Assembly (NCBI RefSeq): GCF_001183985.1
Contig: NZ_LFZW01000001.1
Span: 145,261 to 209,260 of the forward strand
Origin: Peribacillus loiseleuriae
GTDB taxonomy: Bacteria > Bacillota > Bacilli > Bacillales > DSM-1321
DNA length: 64,000 bases
Direction of reading: 5' to 3'
A model generated the notes under the pieces. That model saw nothing but the letters and a program-made list of their open reading frames with translations, ran no database searches and was not told the DNA's origin. The translations under genes and the position numbers were made by a program. Positions 1-11,220 of the stretch are shown here, one piece after another. Position 1 is the first letter of the stretch. Each line of letters opens with the position of its first letter.

Positions 1-2057
<2,057 letters not shown>

Positions 2058-2180
2058 TATTGTTCTTGAAAAAAGCAAAAACCCTTCTTATTATCTAGTT
2101 TTGAAAGAATGAAAATTATTATTGATTTTATTTTCAAAATCTATTATAATAATAGATGTCTTTCGAAAAAAAGAATATGT

Positions 2181-2296
<116 letters not shown>

Positions 2297-2340
2297 GTTC
2301 CATTTTTTTATTTTGAGTTTTATAGGAAACATTATACTAT

Positions 2341-2415
2341 TCCGCAGTAGCTCAGTGGTAGAGCATTCGGCTGTTAACCGAACGGTCGTAGGTTCGAGTC
2401 CTACCTGCGGAGCCA
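2341..2415 (+). tRNA. tRNA-Asn (GTT)
   Basis: Cloverleaf with acceptor TCCGCAG/CTGCGGA, anticodon loop CTGTTAA and T-loop GGTTCGAGTCC. The 3' CCA is encoded. Confidence 0.97.
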
Positions 2416-2416
2416 T

Positions 2417-2489
2417 GCTTCCATAGCTCAGCAGGTAGAGCACTTCCATGGTAAGGAAGAGGTCAGCGGTTCGAGCCCGCTTGGGAGCT
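2417..2489 (+). tRNA. tRNA-Thr (GGT)
   Basis: Acceptor GCTTCCA/TGGGAGC, anticodon stem-loop CTTCC-ATGGTAA-GGAAG giving GGT. No encoded CCA. It starts one base after the Asn tRNA, so the two must be processed from one transcript. Confidence 0.95.
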
Positions 2490-2525
2490 TCCTGATTGAC
2501 TATTATGTAATTAGTTTTAAATACC

Positions 2526-2597
2526 GGCCCCTTGGTCAAGCGGTTAAGACACCGCCCTTTCACGGCGGTAACACGGGTTCGAATCCCGTAGGGGTCA
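2526..2597 (+). tRNA. tRNA-Glu (TTC)
   Basis: Acceptor GGCCCCT/AGGGGTC, anticodon stem-loop CCGCC-CTTTCAC-GGCGG giving TTC. CCA is not encoded. Confidence 0.96.
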
Positions 2598-2610
2598 CTA
2601 TATATATTTT

Positions 2611-2683
2611 GGAGGATTAGCTCAGCTGGGAGAGCATCTGCCTTACAAGCAGAGGGTCGGCGGTTCGATCCCGTCATCCTCCA
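2611..2683 (+). tRNA. tRNA-Val (TAC)
   Basis: Acceptor GGAGGAT/ATCCTCC, anticodon stem-loop TCTGC-CTTACAA-GCAGA giving TAC. CCA is not encoded. Confidence 0.96.
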
Positions 2684-2697
2684 TCATTACCTATATT

Positions 2698-2773
<76 letters not shown>

Positions 2774-2780
2774 GTTTTCT

Positions 2781-2864
2781 GGAGGGGTAGCGAAGTGGCT
2801 AAACGCGGCGGACTGTAAATCCGCTCCTTAGGGTTCGGCAGTTCGAATCTGCCCCCCTCCACCA
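2781..2864 (+). tRNA. tRNA-Tyr (GTA)
   Basis: Class II tRNA with a long variable arm, acceptor GGAGGGG/CCCCTCC and anticodon loop CTGTAAA giving GTA. CCA is encoded. Confidence 0.96.
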
Positions 2865-2960
2865 TTTTATAAAAAAATTATCTGTTGGTCAGTTATATAT
2901 TATCCTTAAAAGGGAAGTATATGATTACCACCTATTTTTTTGTCAAAATGCTGTATTTAT

Positions 2961-3035
2961 TGGGCTATAGCCAAGCGGTAAGGCAACGGATTTTGATTCC
3001 GTCATGCGAAGGTTCGAATCCTTCTAGCCCAGCCA
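2961..3035 (+). tRNA. tRNA-Gln (TTG)
   Basis: Acceptor TGGGCTA/TAGCCCA, anticodon loop TTTTGAT giving TTG. CCA is encoded. About 95 nt separate it from the preceding Tyr tRNA, the largest gap in the cluster. Confidence 0.96.
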
Positions 3036-3103
3036 TTTTTTATAGCAGTGTATACAAACATGTATCAAACGAATTAATACGCATCTTCTCATTAGTCTTA
3101 TTC

Positions 3104-3176
3104 GAGCCATTAGCTCAGTTGGTAGAGCATCTGACTTTTAATCAGAGGGTCGCAGGTTCGAATCCTGCATGGCTCA
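3104..3176 (+). tRNA. tRNA-Lys (TTT)
   Basis: Acceptor GAGCCAT/ATGGCTC, anticodon stem-loop TCTGA-CTTTTAA-TCAGA giving TTT. CCA is not encoded. Confidence 0.96.
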
Positions 3177-3184
3177 TTTTAATT

Positions 3185-3259
3185 GCGGAAGTAGTTCAGT
3201 GGTAGAATACAACCTTGCCAAGGTTGGGGTCGCGGGTTCGAATCCCGTCTTCCGCTCCA
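3185..3259 (+). tRNA. tRNA-Gly (GCC)
   Basis: Acceptor GCGGAAG/CTTCCGC, anticodon stem-loop CAACC-TTGCCAA-GGTTG giving GCC. CCA is encoded. Confidence 0.96.
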
Positions 3260-3275
3260 AGTCTTGATAACGTAA

Positions 3276-3351
3276 GGGGCCTTAGCTCAGCTGGGAGAGC
3301 GCCTGCCTTGCACGCAGGAGGTCAGCGGTTCGATCCCGCTAGGCTCCACCA
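3276..3351 (+). tRNA. tRNA-Ala (TGC)
   Basis: Acceptor GGGGCCT/AGGCTCC, anticodon stem-loop CCTGC-CTTGCAC-GCAGG giving TGC. CCA is encoded. Last tRNA of the cluster, followed by a terminator. Confidence 0.96.
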
Positions 3352-3376
3352 TCTAATTACATATCACTACATTTAT

Positions 3377-3409
3377 GTCTTAAGCCATCCAGGTTTAAGA
3401 CTTTTTTTA
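3377..3409 (+). terminator. Terminator of the rRNA/tRNA operon
   Basis: Inverted repeat GTCTTAAGCC/GGTTTAAGAC (10 bp with one G-U pair) around a 5-nt loop, followed by TTTTTTT. It lies 25 nt after the Ala tRNA. Confidence 0.85.
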
Positions 3410-3777
3410 TTGGTTGTACCCATTCTTCCATTTTTATCAGAAATCAAGAATAAGTTTGGAATGGAGTAAACAGATTATATATCCCTAATGAAAGAAACAG
3501 GATTAATAATGCGAAGGCCTTAGACTTTGTGCATTTGTCTCATATGCTGACACTTCAAAAGTAATATATCGTATTTCTGTATATATGTTACAAATTATTC
3601 GGAGATATCAATAGAAGAAGCGGAGATTGAAGATAGGTTTTAGATAATTGATAGACCCCAACTTAATAAGAGTGCAGATCCCCTGCTTATGAATGGATAT
3701 ATATCCTTTATATTTCTATTATTGGATTTAATTAAACATATTTGGTTAAAGTTTGTTAAAATAATAGTAATGTTTTT
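3410..3777. other. Gene-free stretch between the tRNA cluster and sigW
   Basis: About 370 nt, AT-rich, with stops in all frames and no ORF with a ribosome-binding site. I see no recognisable element until the sigW promoter at its right edge. Confidence 0.6.
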
Positions 3778-3803
3778 TGGAACCTTTTAGCTTGCGATTC
3801 GTA
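3778..3803 (+). promoter_or_regulatory. SigW-type autoregulatory promoter
   Basis: TGGAAC (3778-3783), then exactly 16 nt, then CGTA (3800-3803). This matches the known B. subtilis SigW/ECF promoter pattern TGAAAC-N16-CGTA with one substitution. It sits 37 nt before the sigW start, consistent with sigW transcribing its own operon. Confidence 0.85.
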
Positions 3804-3839
3804 TACGTATCGTACAGCCGCATGAGCGGGGGTAAATAA

Positions 3840-4403
3840 ATGGAGTTAATTGTTAAACAGAGAATTCATCAAGTATTAAAAGGCGATCAAAATGCTTTCG
3901 GGGAAGTTGTCGAGCTATATAAAGATAAAGTCTTTCAACTTTGCTTTCGAATGTTAGGCAATCGCCATGAGGCTGAAGACATGGCACAAGAAGCCTTTGT
4001 AAGGGCATATGTGAATATTCATCGATTTAATACTCAAATGAAATTCTCGACCTGGATTTACAGAATTGCAACGAATTTATGTATAGACCGGATTAGGAAG
4101 AAGAAGCCTGATTATTTTTTAGATGCGGAAGTTGCAGGTACTGACGGCTTGGACATGTATTCTCAAATTGCAGCTGAAATTGCCCTGCCAGAAGAGCAGG
4201 TAGAATCGATGGAGCTGCAAGAAACGATTCAAGCCGAAATTCTTAAACTGCCAGAAAAGTATCGATCAGCGATTGTATTGAAGTATATTGAGGAATTATC
4301 TTTAAAGGAAATCAGTGAGATCTTGGATTTGCCAATTGGTACGGTAAAAACGAGGATACATAGAGGTCGAGAGTCATTAAGAAAGCAAATGCGCCATTTA
4401 TAA
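3840..4403 (+). CDS. sigW: ECF sigma factor SigW
   Basis: RNA polymerase sigma factor of the extracytoplasmic-function class; in B. subtilis SigW directs genes against membrane-active antibiotics, bacteriocins and alkaline shock. The 187 residues equal the B. subtilis length. Region 2 covers about residues 15-90 (LYKDKVFQLCFRMLGNRHEA, then DMAQEAFVRAY), and region 4 about 125-185 with the helix-turn-helix LKEISEILDLPIGTVKTRIH. The ATG is preceded by GCGGGGGT. Eighteen nt separate it from the downstream anti-sigma gene, and an ECF promoter lies just upstream, so the pair is very likely autoregulated. Position beside cdaA-glmM-glmS matches B. subtilis gene order. No defect seen. Confidence 0.95.
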   Translation: MELIVKQRIHQVLKGDQNAFGEVVELYKDKVFQLCFRMLGNRHEAEDMAQEAFVRAYVNIHRFNTQMKFSTWIYRIATNLCIDRIRKKKPDYFLDAEVAGTDGLDMYSQIAAEIALPEEQVESMELQETIQAEILKLPEKYRSAIVLKYIEELSLKEISEILDLPIGTVKTRIHRGRESLRKQMRHL

Positions 4404-4421
4404 AAAGAAGGTGAAGAAAGA

Positions 4422-5036
4422 ATGAAATGTCCTGATAAAGTTTATGAATATATGCATAATTATTTAGATGAAGAAATCAGTGCAGAAGATGAGGGACTTT
4501 TGAGAAAGCATTTACAGGGCTGTGAAGAGTGTCGTACGTATTTTCATGAAATGAAGAAAGCAGTGGCATTAGTGCAAAGTACGTCGCATATTAAAGCCCC
4601 TGACAACTTTACAGAACGAGTAAAGGCGAGTCTTCCAAAAGAAAAGAAAAAGATCAGTGCTCAGCGATGGATGAGAAATCACCCGCTGTTAATTGCTGCT
4701 TCGTTGTTTATTATTTTAATGGCAGGGTCGCTGTTCTCAACATGGAACCAGGATGCAACCTTTTCTGTATCAAAACAAAATAATTTGGTAGTAGACAACG
4801 AGACCGTCATTATACCTGCTGGCGAAATTGTTAAAGGGGATGTAGTCGTTAGAAATGGGGACATTCGTATTGAAGGGGAAGTGCAGGGCAATGTAACTGT
4901 TATCAACGGTGAGCAATACATGGCTTCTGCAGGTAACGTTACTGGTCAAATTTACGTAATTGATCAAATGTTTGAATGGCTTTGGTTTAGTATAAAGGAC
5001 ACAGGAAAAGATTTATTCCAGTTGGATGAGGATTGA
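4422..5036 (+). CDS. rsiW: Anti-sigma-W factor RsiW, zinc-binding membrane protein
   Basis: Holds SigW inactive at the membrane until cleaved in steps by site-1 and site-2 proteases (known for B. subtilis RsiW). The 204 residues show an N-terminal zinc anti-sigma domain with Cys3, His30, Cys34 and Cys37 (HLQGCEEC), one membrane span at about residues 87-107 (HPLLIAASLFIILMAGSL), and an extracytoplasmic tail that contains a short bactofilin-like repeat pattern (GDVVVRNGDIRIEGEVQGNV). Start ATG has AGAAGGTGAAG upstream. It is co-transcribed with sigW and closed by a terminator at 5053-5085. Length is close to the roughly 208 residues of the B. subtilis protein. Confidence 0.93.
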   Translation: MKCPDKVYEYMHNYLDEEISAEDEGLLRKHLQGCEECRTYFHEMKKAVALVQSTSHIKAPDNFTERVKASLPKEKKKISAQRWMRNHPLLIAASLFIILMAGSLFSTWNQDATFSVSKQNNLVVDNETVIIPAGEIVKGDVVVRNGDIRIEGEVQGNVTVINGEQYMASAGNVTGQIYVIDQMFEWLWFSIKDTGKDLFQLDED

Positions 5037-5052
5037 CCAAAAATACAAATAT

Positions 5053-5085
5053 GAAGCCCTATTTTTGTAAGTAGGGCTTATTTGT
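5053..5085 (+). terminator. Terminator after rsiW
   Basis: AAGCCCTA/TAGGGCTT stem with an 11-nt loop, followed by a short T-rich tail (TATTTGT). It separates sigW-rsiW from cdaA. Confidence 0.75.
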
Positions 5086-5216
5086 CTATGATTGAAATTC
5101 AGGATACGTATCTCAATTTAAAGATATACATTCCTTAGAAGTATTAGAAAATAAATGGTATACTAAGGTGTGTTGCTATGAATGGCTTTAGAGTATCACC
5201 GACTGGAGGAAGTACC

Positions 5217-6038
5217 ATGTCATTATCCAACTTTACTTTCCTGGATTATTTCATAAATATTATTGATATTGTCCTTGTATGGTTTGTTATATATAAATTA
5301 TTAGTTGTTATTAAAGGAACGAAGGCAATTCAACTGCTTAAAGGGATATTTGTCATTGTTGTAGTTCACAGTTTAAGTAATCTGCTTGGGTTTAATACGC
5401 TCGGATGGCTTATGGAGCAAGTGATGACCTGGGGGGTCCTCGCCATTATTATTATTTTTCAACCAGAATTAAGGAGAGCGCTTGAGCAGCTAGGTAGAGG
5501 GAAATTTTTCTCAAGGAGCATCGTGCAAGAGGAGGAAGAACAGGACCGCTTGGTAGAAGAAATTGTAAAGGCTACTTCTTATATGGCAAAACGAAGAATT
5601 GGTGCATTGATTTCAATTGAAAAGGATACAGGTTTAACCGACTTCATTGAGACGGGTATTCCATTAGGATCTCATATTTCATCGGAGTTATTAATAAATG
5701 TCTTCATACCTAATACCCCGTTGCATGATGGTGCTGTTATACTAAAGGATAATCAATTGGCAGCTGCAGCCTGTTATTTACCGCTATCAGAGAGCCCATT
5801 CATATCAAAAGAACTTGGAACGAGGCATAGAGCGGCGATTGGGATCAGTGAGGTGACCGATTGTATTACAGTGATTGTATCCGAGGAAACCGGCGGAATC
5901 TCCGTAACGAAAAATGGAGAGATTTATCGTGAGCTCAGTCTTGAGACTTTTAAAGAAATGTTGACGAAAGAGCTTGTTGATGACACGAAGGCAGCTTCCT
6001 CAGGACGTTGGAATTTGAGGGGGAAGAAAAATGGATAG
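5217..6038 (+). CDS. cdaA: Diadenylate cyclase CdaA, membrane-bound c-di-AMP synthase
   Basis: Condenses two ATP into c-di-AMP, the essential second messenger controlling potassium uptake, osmolyte balance and cell-wall homeostasis. From the ATG at 5217 it is 273 residues, the B. subtilis length. That start is preferred over an in-frame ATG at 5178 because GGAGG lies at 5205-5209 directly before it. Three membrane helices (about residues 10-85) precede the DAC domain with the catalytic DGA (in NTPLHDGAVIL) and RHR (in GTRHRAAIG) motifs. It overlaps the next gene cdaR by 8 nt, as expected for its direct regulator, and glmM follows; the three-gene module is conserved in Firmicutes. Confidence 0.95.
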   Translation: MSLSNFTFLDYFINIIDIVLVWFVIYKLLVVIKGTKAIQLLKGIFVIVVVHSLSNLLGFNTLGWLMEQVMTWGVLAIIIIFQPELRRALEQLGRGKFFSRSIVQEEEEQDRLVEEIVKATSYMAKRRIGALISIEKDTGLTDFIETGIPLGSHISSELLINVFIPNTPLHDGAVILKDNQLAAAACYLPLSESPFISKELGTRHRAAIGISEVTDCITVIVSEETGGISVTKNGEIYRELSLETFKEMLTKELVDDTKAASSGRWNLRGKKNG

Positions 6039-7350
6039 ATTTATGAACAGCATTTGGTTCACGCGAATTATTGCTTTTGCAATCGCTGCTCTTTTATTTA
6101 TTTCTGTCAATTTTGTGCCTGATTCGAAACTCGGTAAAGCAGGTACATCTACCCCTGGGGAAAATGATACTGAACTTATTAAAGATATACCGGTAGAAAT
6201 ATACTATGATCAGAAGAATCTTGTTGTTACTGGCGCACCGGAAAAGGTTGATGTTACGTTAACAGGTGTGAAGCCTGTCCTAATGTCTGCAAAAAGTAAA
6301 CGGGATTTTAAAGTATACATTGACCTTTCAGATCCAGACATTACAATGGGCGATAAAAGAGTGCCAATTAAGATCATGGATTTAAGTGAAAAGTTGAAAG
6401 CCACAATTGACCCTGGATATGTGACGGTGAATGTTCAAGAACGGGTGACAGAAGAGTTTTCAGTAGAACCAGATTATAATCGGGCAAATCTAAAAGATGG
6501 CTATACGACAGAATCCGTAGTTATTAATCCCCAAACTGTGAGGATTACAGGGGCGAAGGATACGATTGACCAGATTTCTTATGTAAAGGCGATGCTTCAG
6601 TTAAATAAAGATATAAAAGATACTGTCAATGGACAAGCAACCATTCGCGCACTGGATCGAGACTTGAATAAGTTAAATGTTATAATTGAGCCAGCTACTG
6701 TACGCTTTACGTTAAAGGTAAATATCTCTTCCAAAACTGTTCCGATTACACTCGTTCAATCTGGTAAAGTAAGAAGCGGTCTAGAGATAAAAAGTGTTAC
6801 AGCTGAACAGAAGGAAGTTGTCCTTTACGGTAAAGCGTCGGTCTTACAAAATATAAAAGAAGTAAAGGTTCCCGTTGATGTATCAAAAATTGCGGGTGAT
6901 GAAGAATTTGACTTGCCGATTGCTGTCCCCGATAATGTTCAAAGGATTTCTAGGGAAGTAGTAACAGTGAAAATTCAGACAGACCGTGTTAAAGAAGAGG
7001 CAAGCCCGCCGACCAATCAGGTAACGGAACAGCCAAAAGATCAGGAGGTTTCTGTACAGACGAAGACCATCCCCAATCTTAAAATTCAAGCGATTGGATT
7101 GCCAGCGGAGAAACATTTGGAGTTTTTATCACCAACAAATGGTGTTACAAGTATCCTTATAAAAGGACCTGAAGATGAATTGAAAAAAGTGAATGAGTCC
7201 AATATACAGCTTACGATTAACGCAGCGGATTTGGAGGAAGGTGAGCATGATTTAGAGATTCAAGTCAATGCTCCATCTTCAATAACCTGGGAACTGCAAA
7301 ACAAACAGACATCAGTATCGATATCGATTATAAAAAAAGACGAGACATAA
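6031..7350 (+). CDS. cdaR: CdaA regulatory protein CdaR (YbbR-domain protein)
   Basis: Extracytoplasmic regulator that binds CdaA and modulates c-di-AMP synthesis. The 439 residues start with a membrane anchor (FTRIIAFAIAALLFISV, about residues 10-27) followed by tandem YbbR domains to about residue 315, a Pro/Glu/Gln-rich linker (about 320-345) and one more YbbR domain to the end. The B. subtilis homologue has four such domains and is somewhat longer (about 480). Translation is probably coupled to cdaA, since the ATG lies inside the 3' end of cdaA behind GGGGGAAG. No break seen. Confidence 0.92.
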   Translation: MDRFMNSIWFTRIIAFAIAALLFISVNFVPDSKLGKAGTSTPGENDTELIKDIPVEIYYDQKNLVVTGAPEKVDVTLTGVKPVLMSAKSKRDFKVYIDLSDPDITMGDKRVPIKIMDLSEKLKATIDPGYVTVNVQERVTEEFSVEPDYNRANLKDGYTTESVVINPQTVRITGAKDTIDQISYVKAMLQLNKDIKDTVNGQATIRALDRDLNKLNVIIEPATVRFTLKVNISSKTVPITLVQSGKVRSGLEIKSVTAEQKEVVLYGKASVLQNIKEVKVPVDVSKIAGDEEFDLPIAVPDNVQRISREVVTVKIQTDRVKEEASPPTNQVTEQPKDQEVSVQTKTIPNLKIQAIGLPAEKHLEFLSPTNGVTSILIKGPEDELKKVNESNIQLTINAADLEEGEHDLEIQVNAPSSITWELQNKQTSVSISIIKKDET

Positions 7351-7397
7351 TGTGATGTATTCCATTTAGGAATCATTTGAAGAAGGAGCGAATTGTA

Positions 7398-8747
7398 ATG
7401 GGAAAATATTTTGGAACGGATGGGGTTAGAGGAGTCGCGAACAGTGAATTAACACCTGAATTGGCATTTAAATTAGGTAGATTTGGGGGCTATGTGTTAA
7501 CCAAGAATACGGAACGACCTAAAGTATTAATTGGCCGTGATACTCGCATTTCCGGTCATATGCTTGAAGGCGCCTTAGTGGCAGGGCTATTATCCATTGG
7601 AGCTGAAGTCATGCGTCTAGGAGTTATTTCAACACCAGGTGTTTCGTACTTGACGAAAGCCTTAAGTGCAGAAGCAGGTGTTATGATTTCTGCTTCACAT
7701 AATCCGGTAGCTGATAACGGAATTAAATTTTTTGGACCAGATGGATTCAAACTTTCCGATGATCAAGAGCAAGAGATAGAGGATTTAATTGATTTAGAAA
7801 CGGATCATTTACAACGTCCTGTAGGTGGAGATTTGGGTCATGTAAATGATTATTTTGAAGGCGGTCAGAAATACCTTCAATATTTGAAGCAAACTGTCGA
7901 TGAAGATTTCACGGGGATTCACGTAGCTTTGGACTGTGCACATGGTGCGACATCTTCATTGGCTGCACATTTATTTGCAGATTTAGATGCAGATATTTCT
8001 ACAATGGGTGCTTCACCTAACGGATTAAATATAAATGATCAGGTTGGATCTACTCATCCAGAAGCTCTTTCACAATATTTATTGGAAAAGGGCGCAGACA
8101 TTGGGTTAGCATTTGATGGAGATGGAGATCGTTTGATTGCCATTGATGAAAAAGGGAATATTGTCGATGGTGACCAAATTATGTATATCTGTGCAAAATA
8201 CTTGAATGAAGAAAATCGACTGAAACACGGTACGGTTGTTTCAACAGTTATGAGTAATCTTGGCTTCTATAAAAAGTTAGATGAAATTGGTATTAAAAGT
8301 GTTCAAACCGCTGTTGGCGATCGTTATGTTGTAGAAGAGATGAAGAAAAACGGATATAACTTAGGCGGAGAACAGTCAGGCCATATCATCTTCTTAGACT
8401 ACAATACAACCGGGGATGGCTTGTTGACTGGTGTGCAACTCGTTAGTATTCTCCAAATGACAAAAAAACCATTATCTGTGCTTGCTGCTGAAATGAAGAA
8501 ATATCCACAAACGCTGGTAAATGTTCGTGTCACTGATAAGTACGGTGTGACAGAAAATGCTAAAGTTCAGGAAATCATTTCTGAAGTAGAAGCAGAAATG
8601 AATGGAAACGGAAGAATTTTGGTCCGCCCATCTGGTACAGAACCATTGGTCCGTGTAATGGCAGAAGCTCCTGATGCCGAACAATGTAATCAGTATGTAG
8701 AGCGTATTGTAACAGTTGTGAAAGCGGAAATGGGACTTGAAGAATGA
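7398..8747 (+). CDS. glmM: Phosphoglucosamine mutase GlmM
   Basis: Interconverts glucosamine-6-phosphate and glucosamine-1-phosphate, feeding UDP-GlcNAc for peptidoglycan and teichoic acids. From the ATG at 7398 (GAAGGAG at 7382-7388) it has 449 residues, near the 448 of B. subtilis; an in-frame TTG at 7377 is the longer but less likely start. Visible motifs are the phosphoserine loop ISASHNP with catalytic Ser100, the metal loop DGDGDR, and the phosphate-binding [12 protein letters not shown] near the C-terminus. It sits 47 nt after cdaR, so c-di-AMP control and wall-precursor synthesis share a transcript. GlmM itself is a known inhibitor partner of CdaA. A strong terminator follows. Confidence 0.96.
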   Translation: MGKYFGTDGVRGVANSELTPELAFKLGRFGGYVLTKNTERPKVLIGRDTRISGHMLEGALVAGLLSIGAEVMRLGVISTPGVSYLTKALSAEAGVMISASHNPVADNGIKFFGPDGFKLSDDQEQEIEDLIDLETDHLQRPVGGDLGHVNDYFEGGQKYLQYLKQTVDEDFTGIHVALDCAHGATSSLAAHLFADLDADISTMGASPNGLNINDQVGSTHPEALSQYLLEKGADIGLAFDGDGDRLIAIDEKGNIVDGDQIMYICAKYLNEENRLKHGTVVSTVMSNLGFYKKLDEIGIKSVQTAVGDRYVVEEMKKNGYNLGGEQSGHIIFLDYNTTGDGLLTGVQLVSILQMTKKPLSVLAAEMKKYPQTLVNVRVTDKYGVTENAKVQEIISEVEAEMNGNGRILVRPSGTEPLVRVMAEAPDAEQCNQYVERIVTVVKAEMGLEE

Positions 8748-8755
8748 AACAAGTG

Positions 8756-8795
8756 TGCATAAGAGGAACATTTTCCCCTCTTATGCATATTTTTA
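8756..8795 (+). terminator. Terminator after glmM
   Basis: Perfect 11-bp stem TGCATAAGAGG/CCTCTTATGCA followed by TATTTTTA. It isolates glmM from the ribozyme-controlled glmS transcript. Confidence 0.85.
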
Positions 8796-8821
8796 TAAAA
8801 GCAAGAGTTTTAACAAGATGA

Positions 8822-8850
8822 TTGACGAATCATAATGTTTAGGTTATGAT
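8822..8850 (+). promoter_or_regulatory. Probable sigma-A promoter of glmS
   Basis: TTGACG (8822-8827), 17-nt spacer, TATGAT (8845-8850). Transcription would start near 8857, leaving about 57 nt before the ribozyme cleavage site. Confidence 0.65.
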
Positions 8851-8909
8851 TATCCTGTTTTTACATGAATGGGGAAAAAATTATGGGAGGAGGATTGTGT
8901 CAGTACTAA

Positions 8910-9072
8910 TATAAGCGCCAGAACTAAGCTCGGACGATATGGCTTAGTTGACGAGGTGGAGGTTTATCGAGATTTCGGCGGATGCCTCCCGGTTGTATGT
9001 GTATAGCCGCAAAAATTTCGATTTTAAAACAGCTGGGCAACTTGCTGCACAAAGGATCGGAAATACACATAA
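8910..9072 (+). ncRNA. glmS ribozyme (glucosamine-6-phosphate-responsive)
   Basis: Self-cleaving RNA that uses GlcN6P as cofactor and triggers decay of the glmS mRNA, giving feedback control. The sequence carries the class core: cleavage context ATA-AGCGCCAGAACT (predicted cut between 8914 and 8915), GAGGTGGAGGTTTATCGAG, the conserved GGCGGATGCCTCCCGG, and the closing pairing TGTGTAT/ATACACA (about 8998 and 9063). It lies directly upstream of glmS on the same strand. Boundaries are approximate. Confidence 0.95.
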
Positions 9073-9084
9073 AAAAATAGTAGA

Positions 9085-9119
9085 GACAAGGGGGCAAGCA
9101 TGCCCCCCAGCATTCTTGT
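9085..9119 (+). promoter_or_regulatory. Hairpin between ribozyme and glmS start
   Basis: GGGGGCA-AGCA-TGCCCCC stem-loop extended by outer ACAAG/CTTGT pairs. It is not followed by a T-run, so it is not an obvious terminator; it may stabilise or separate the ribozyme from the coding region. Function inferred only. Confidence 0.5.
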
Positions 9120-9148
9120 TCCCTTGACGATTTCTGGAGGAACAAATT

Positions 9149-10951
9149 ATGTGTGGAATTGTTGGATATATTGGTAATCAAGATGCAAAGGAAATTTTAT
9201 TAAAAGGCTTAGAAAAGCTTGAATATAGAGGCTATGATTCTGCAGGTATTGCTGTCAAAAATGAGTCAAGTGTGCAAGTTTTTAAAGCAAAAGGACGGAT
9301 TGCTGATTTACGTAGAGTTGTGAATGTATCGGCAACTGCAAACACAGGGATTGGCCATACGCGCTGGGCAACACACGGTGTGCCAAACCATGAGAATGCT
9401 CATCCGCATCAAAGCACATCAGGACGATTGACATTGGTTCATAATGGAGTGATTGAGAACTATGCAATCCTAAAGCGCGACTATTTGGATGGAGTAGCAT
9501 TCAACAGTGATACAGACACAGAAGTTATTGTTCAGCTTATTGAGAAGTTCGTCAATGAAGGACATGATGTTGAAGCCGCCTTTATTTTAACGCTTAAGCT
9601 TCTTAAGGGATCTTATGCACTTGCATTACTAGATAACCAAAATGACGACACGATTTTCGTTGCAAAAAATAAAAGTCCGTTGCTCATTGGTGTAGGAAAT
9701 GATTTCAATGTAATCGCTTCTGACGCTATGGCTATGATTCAAGTAACCGATCAATACGTAGAATTGATGGACAAAGAAATTGTCATTTTAACGAAGGAAA
9801 ACGTGACAATTAAGAACTTGGATGGTCAAGAAATGATTCGTTCCCCTTATACAGCAGAGCTGGATGCAAGTGATATTGAAAAAGGGACGTATCCTCACTA
9901 CATGTTGAAGGAAATTGATGAGCAGCCTGCTGTTATGCGTAAAATTATTCAAGCTTATCAGAATGAAGAAGGTCAGCTTGTCATTGATTACAATATTGCT
10001 GAAGCAGTGAGTGAAGCGGACCGTGTTTATATTGTTGCATGCGGAACAAGTTATCATGCAGGTTTAATTGGCCAACAATTTATTGAGAAAATGGCGAAGA
10101 TTCCAGTTGAGGTTCATGTTGCATCTGAATTTGTCTACAATATGCCATTGCTTTCAGAAAAACCGCTATTCATCTTTATCTCGCAGAGCGGTGAAACAGC
10201 TGATAGCCGTGCCGTACTTGTAGCCATTAAAGAACTTGGACATAAAGCTCTAACGATTACAAACGTTCCTGGTTCCACCTTGTCACGTGAAGCAGATTAC
10301 ACATTGCTATTACATGCAGGTCCTGAAATTGCTGTTGCTTCAACGAAGGCTTATACAGCACAAATTGCTGTACTTGCTATTTTGGCCAATGTAACAGCTA
10401 AATTCCGTAACCAGTCTATCGAGTTTGATCTTGTAAAAGAACTGGGGATTATCGGAACAGCCATGGAAGCACTTTGTGATTCGAAAGAAGAATTTGAAGC
10501 CATCGCTCGTGAATATCTGTCTGTTACACGCAATGCATTCTTTATCGGGCGTTCATTAGATTATTACGTTGGTCTTGAAGGGTCACTGAAGCTTAAAGAA
10601 ATCTCATATATCCAAGCAGAAGGATTTGCGGGCGGCGAATTAAAACACGGAACCATCGCCTTAATTGAAGATGGAACACCAATTATTGCCCTTGCCACTC
10701 AAGAGAAAGTAAACTTAAGCATCCGCGGCAACGTTAAAGAAGTCGTAGCCCGTGGAGCAAATCCATGCATCATTTCAATGAAAGGCTTGGAAGAAGCAGA
10801 CGATCGCTTTGTCATCCCTGCTGTTCATGAATTATTAACACCTCTTGTCTCTGTTATACCGTTCCAACTCATTGCCTACTATGCAGCGCTTCACCGCGAA
10901 TGCGACGTAGATAAACCACGTAACTTAGCGAAAAGTGTTACAGTGGAGTAA
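9149..10951 (+). CDS. glmS: Glutamine--fructose-6-phosphate aminotransferase GlmS
   Basis: Makes glucosamine-6-phosphate from fructose-6-phosphate and glutamine, the first step of amino-sugar synthesis. The 600 residues equal the usual Bacillus length. The N-terminal class II glutaminase domain begins [10 protein letters not shown] with the nucleophile Cys exposed after Met removal, followed by the RGYDSAGIA and GHTRWATHG signatures; two SIS sugar-isomerase domains follow ([11 protein letters not shown], then the C-terminal KSVTVE tail). The ATG is preceded by GGAGGA at 9136. Controlled by the upstream ribozyme and functionally paired with glmM. It is followed by small A-rich repeats and a terminator. 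Confidence 0.97.
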   Translation: MCGIVGYIGNQDAKEILLKGLEKLEYRGYDSAGIAVKNESSVQVFKAKGRIADLRRVVNVSATANTGIGHTRWATHGVPNHENAHPHQSTSGRLTLVHNGVIENYAILKRDYLDGVAFNSDTDTEVIVQLIEKFVNEGHDVEAAFILTLKLLKGSYALALLDNQNDDTIFVAKNKSPLLIGVGNDFNVIASDAMAMIQVTDQYVELMDKEIVILTKENVTIKNLDGQEMIRSPYTAELDASDIEKGTYPHYMLKEIDEQPAVMRKIIQAYQNEEGQLVIDYNIAEAVSEADRVYIVACGTSYHAGLIGQQFIEKMAKIPVEVHVASEFVYNMPLLSEKPLFIFISQSGETADSRAVLVAIKELGHKALTITNVPGSTLSREADYTLLLHAGPEIAVASTKAYTAQIAVLAILANVTAKFRNQSIEFDLVKELGIIGTAMEALCDSKEEFEAIAREYLSVTRNAFFIGRSLDYYVGLEGSLKLKEISYIQAEGFAGGELKHGTIALIEDGTPIIALATQEKVNLSIRGNVKEVVARGANPCIISMKGLEEADDRFVIPAVHELLTPLVSVIPFQLIAYYAALHRECDVDKPRNLAKSVTVE

Positions 10952-10983
10952 GGTTTAAGCTGAAAATGACATGTGTTGTTATA

Positions 10984-11042
10984 TGAAAAAAAGTTCTTTA
11001 CGTGAAAAAAAGTCCTTTACAAGATAAAAAAGCTGTTTACTA
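10984..11042 (+). repeat. Three imperfect ~20-nt tandem repeats after glmS
   Basis: Copies at 10984-11002, 11003-11022 and 11023-11042 share the pattern TGAAAAAAAGTYCTTTAC; the third is diverged (GATAAAAAAGCTGTTTAC). They lie between the glmS stop and its terminator, so in the 3' UTR. Confidence 0.7.
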
Positions 11043-11057
11043 ATGAAACAAATTTTA

Positions 11058-11090
11058 CCTCTAATGCTCTTTTGGATTAGGGGTTTTTAT
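11058..11090 (+). terminator. Terminator after glmS
   Basis: CCTCTAAT/ATTAGGGG stem (8 bp, one G-U) with loop, then TTTTTATTTT. Confidence 0.85.
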
Positions 11091-11220
11091 TTTGTGCAAA
11101 TAACCTCTCCATATTCAATTAAAGGGCCAAATTATTGAGCAAGACATTTAAAGAAAATTGGATATCTATATTACAGTGTAGACGAAATTGTGAAAGTTTG
11201 TACTTAAACTAAAGAAGCAG

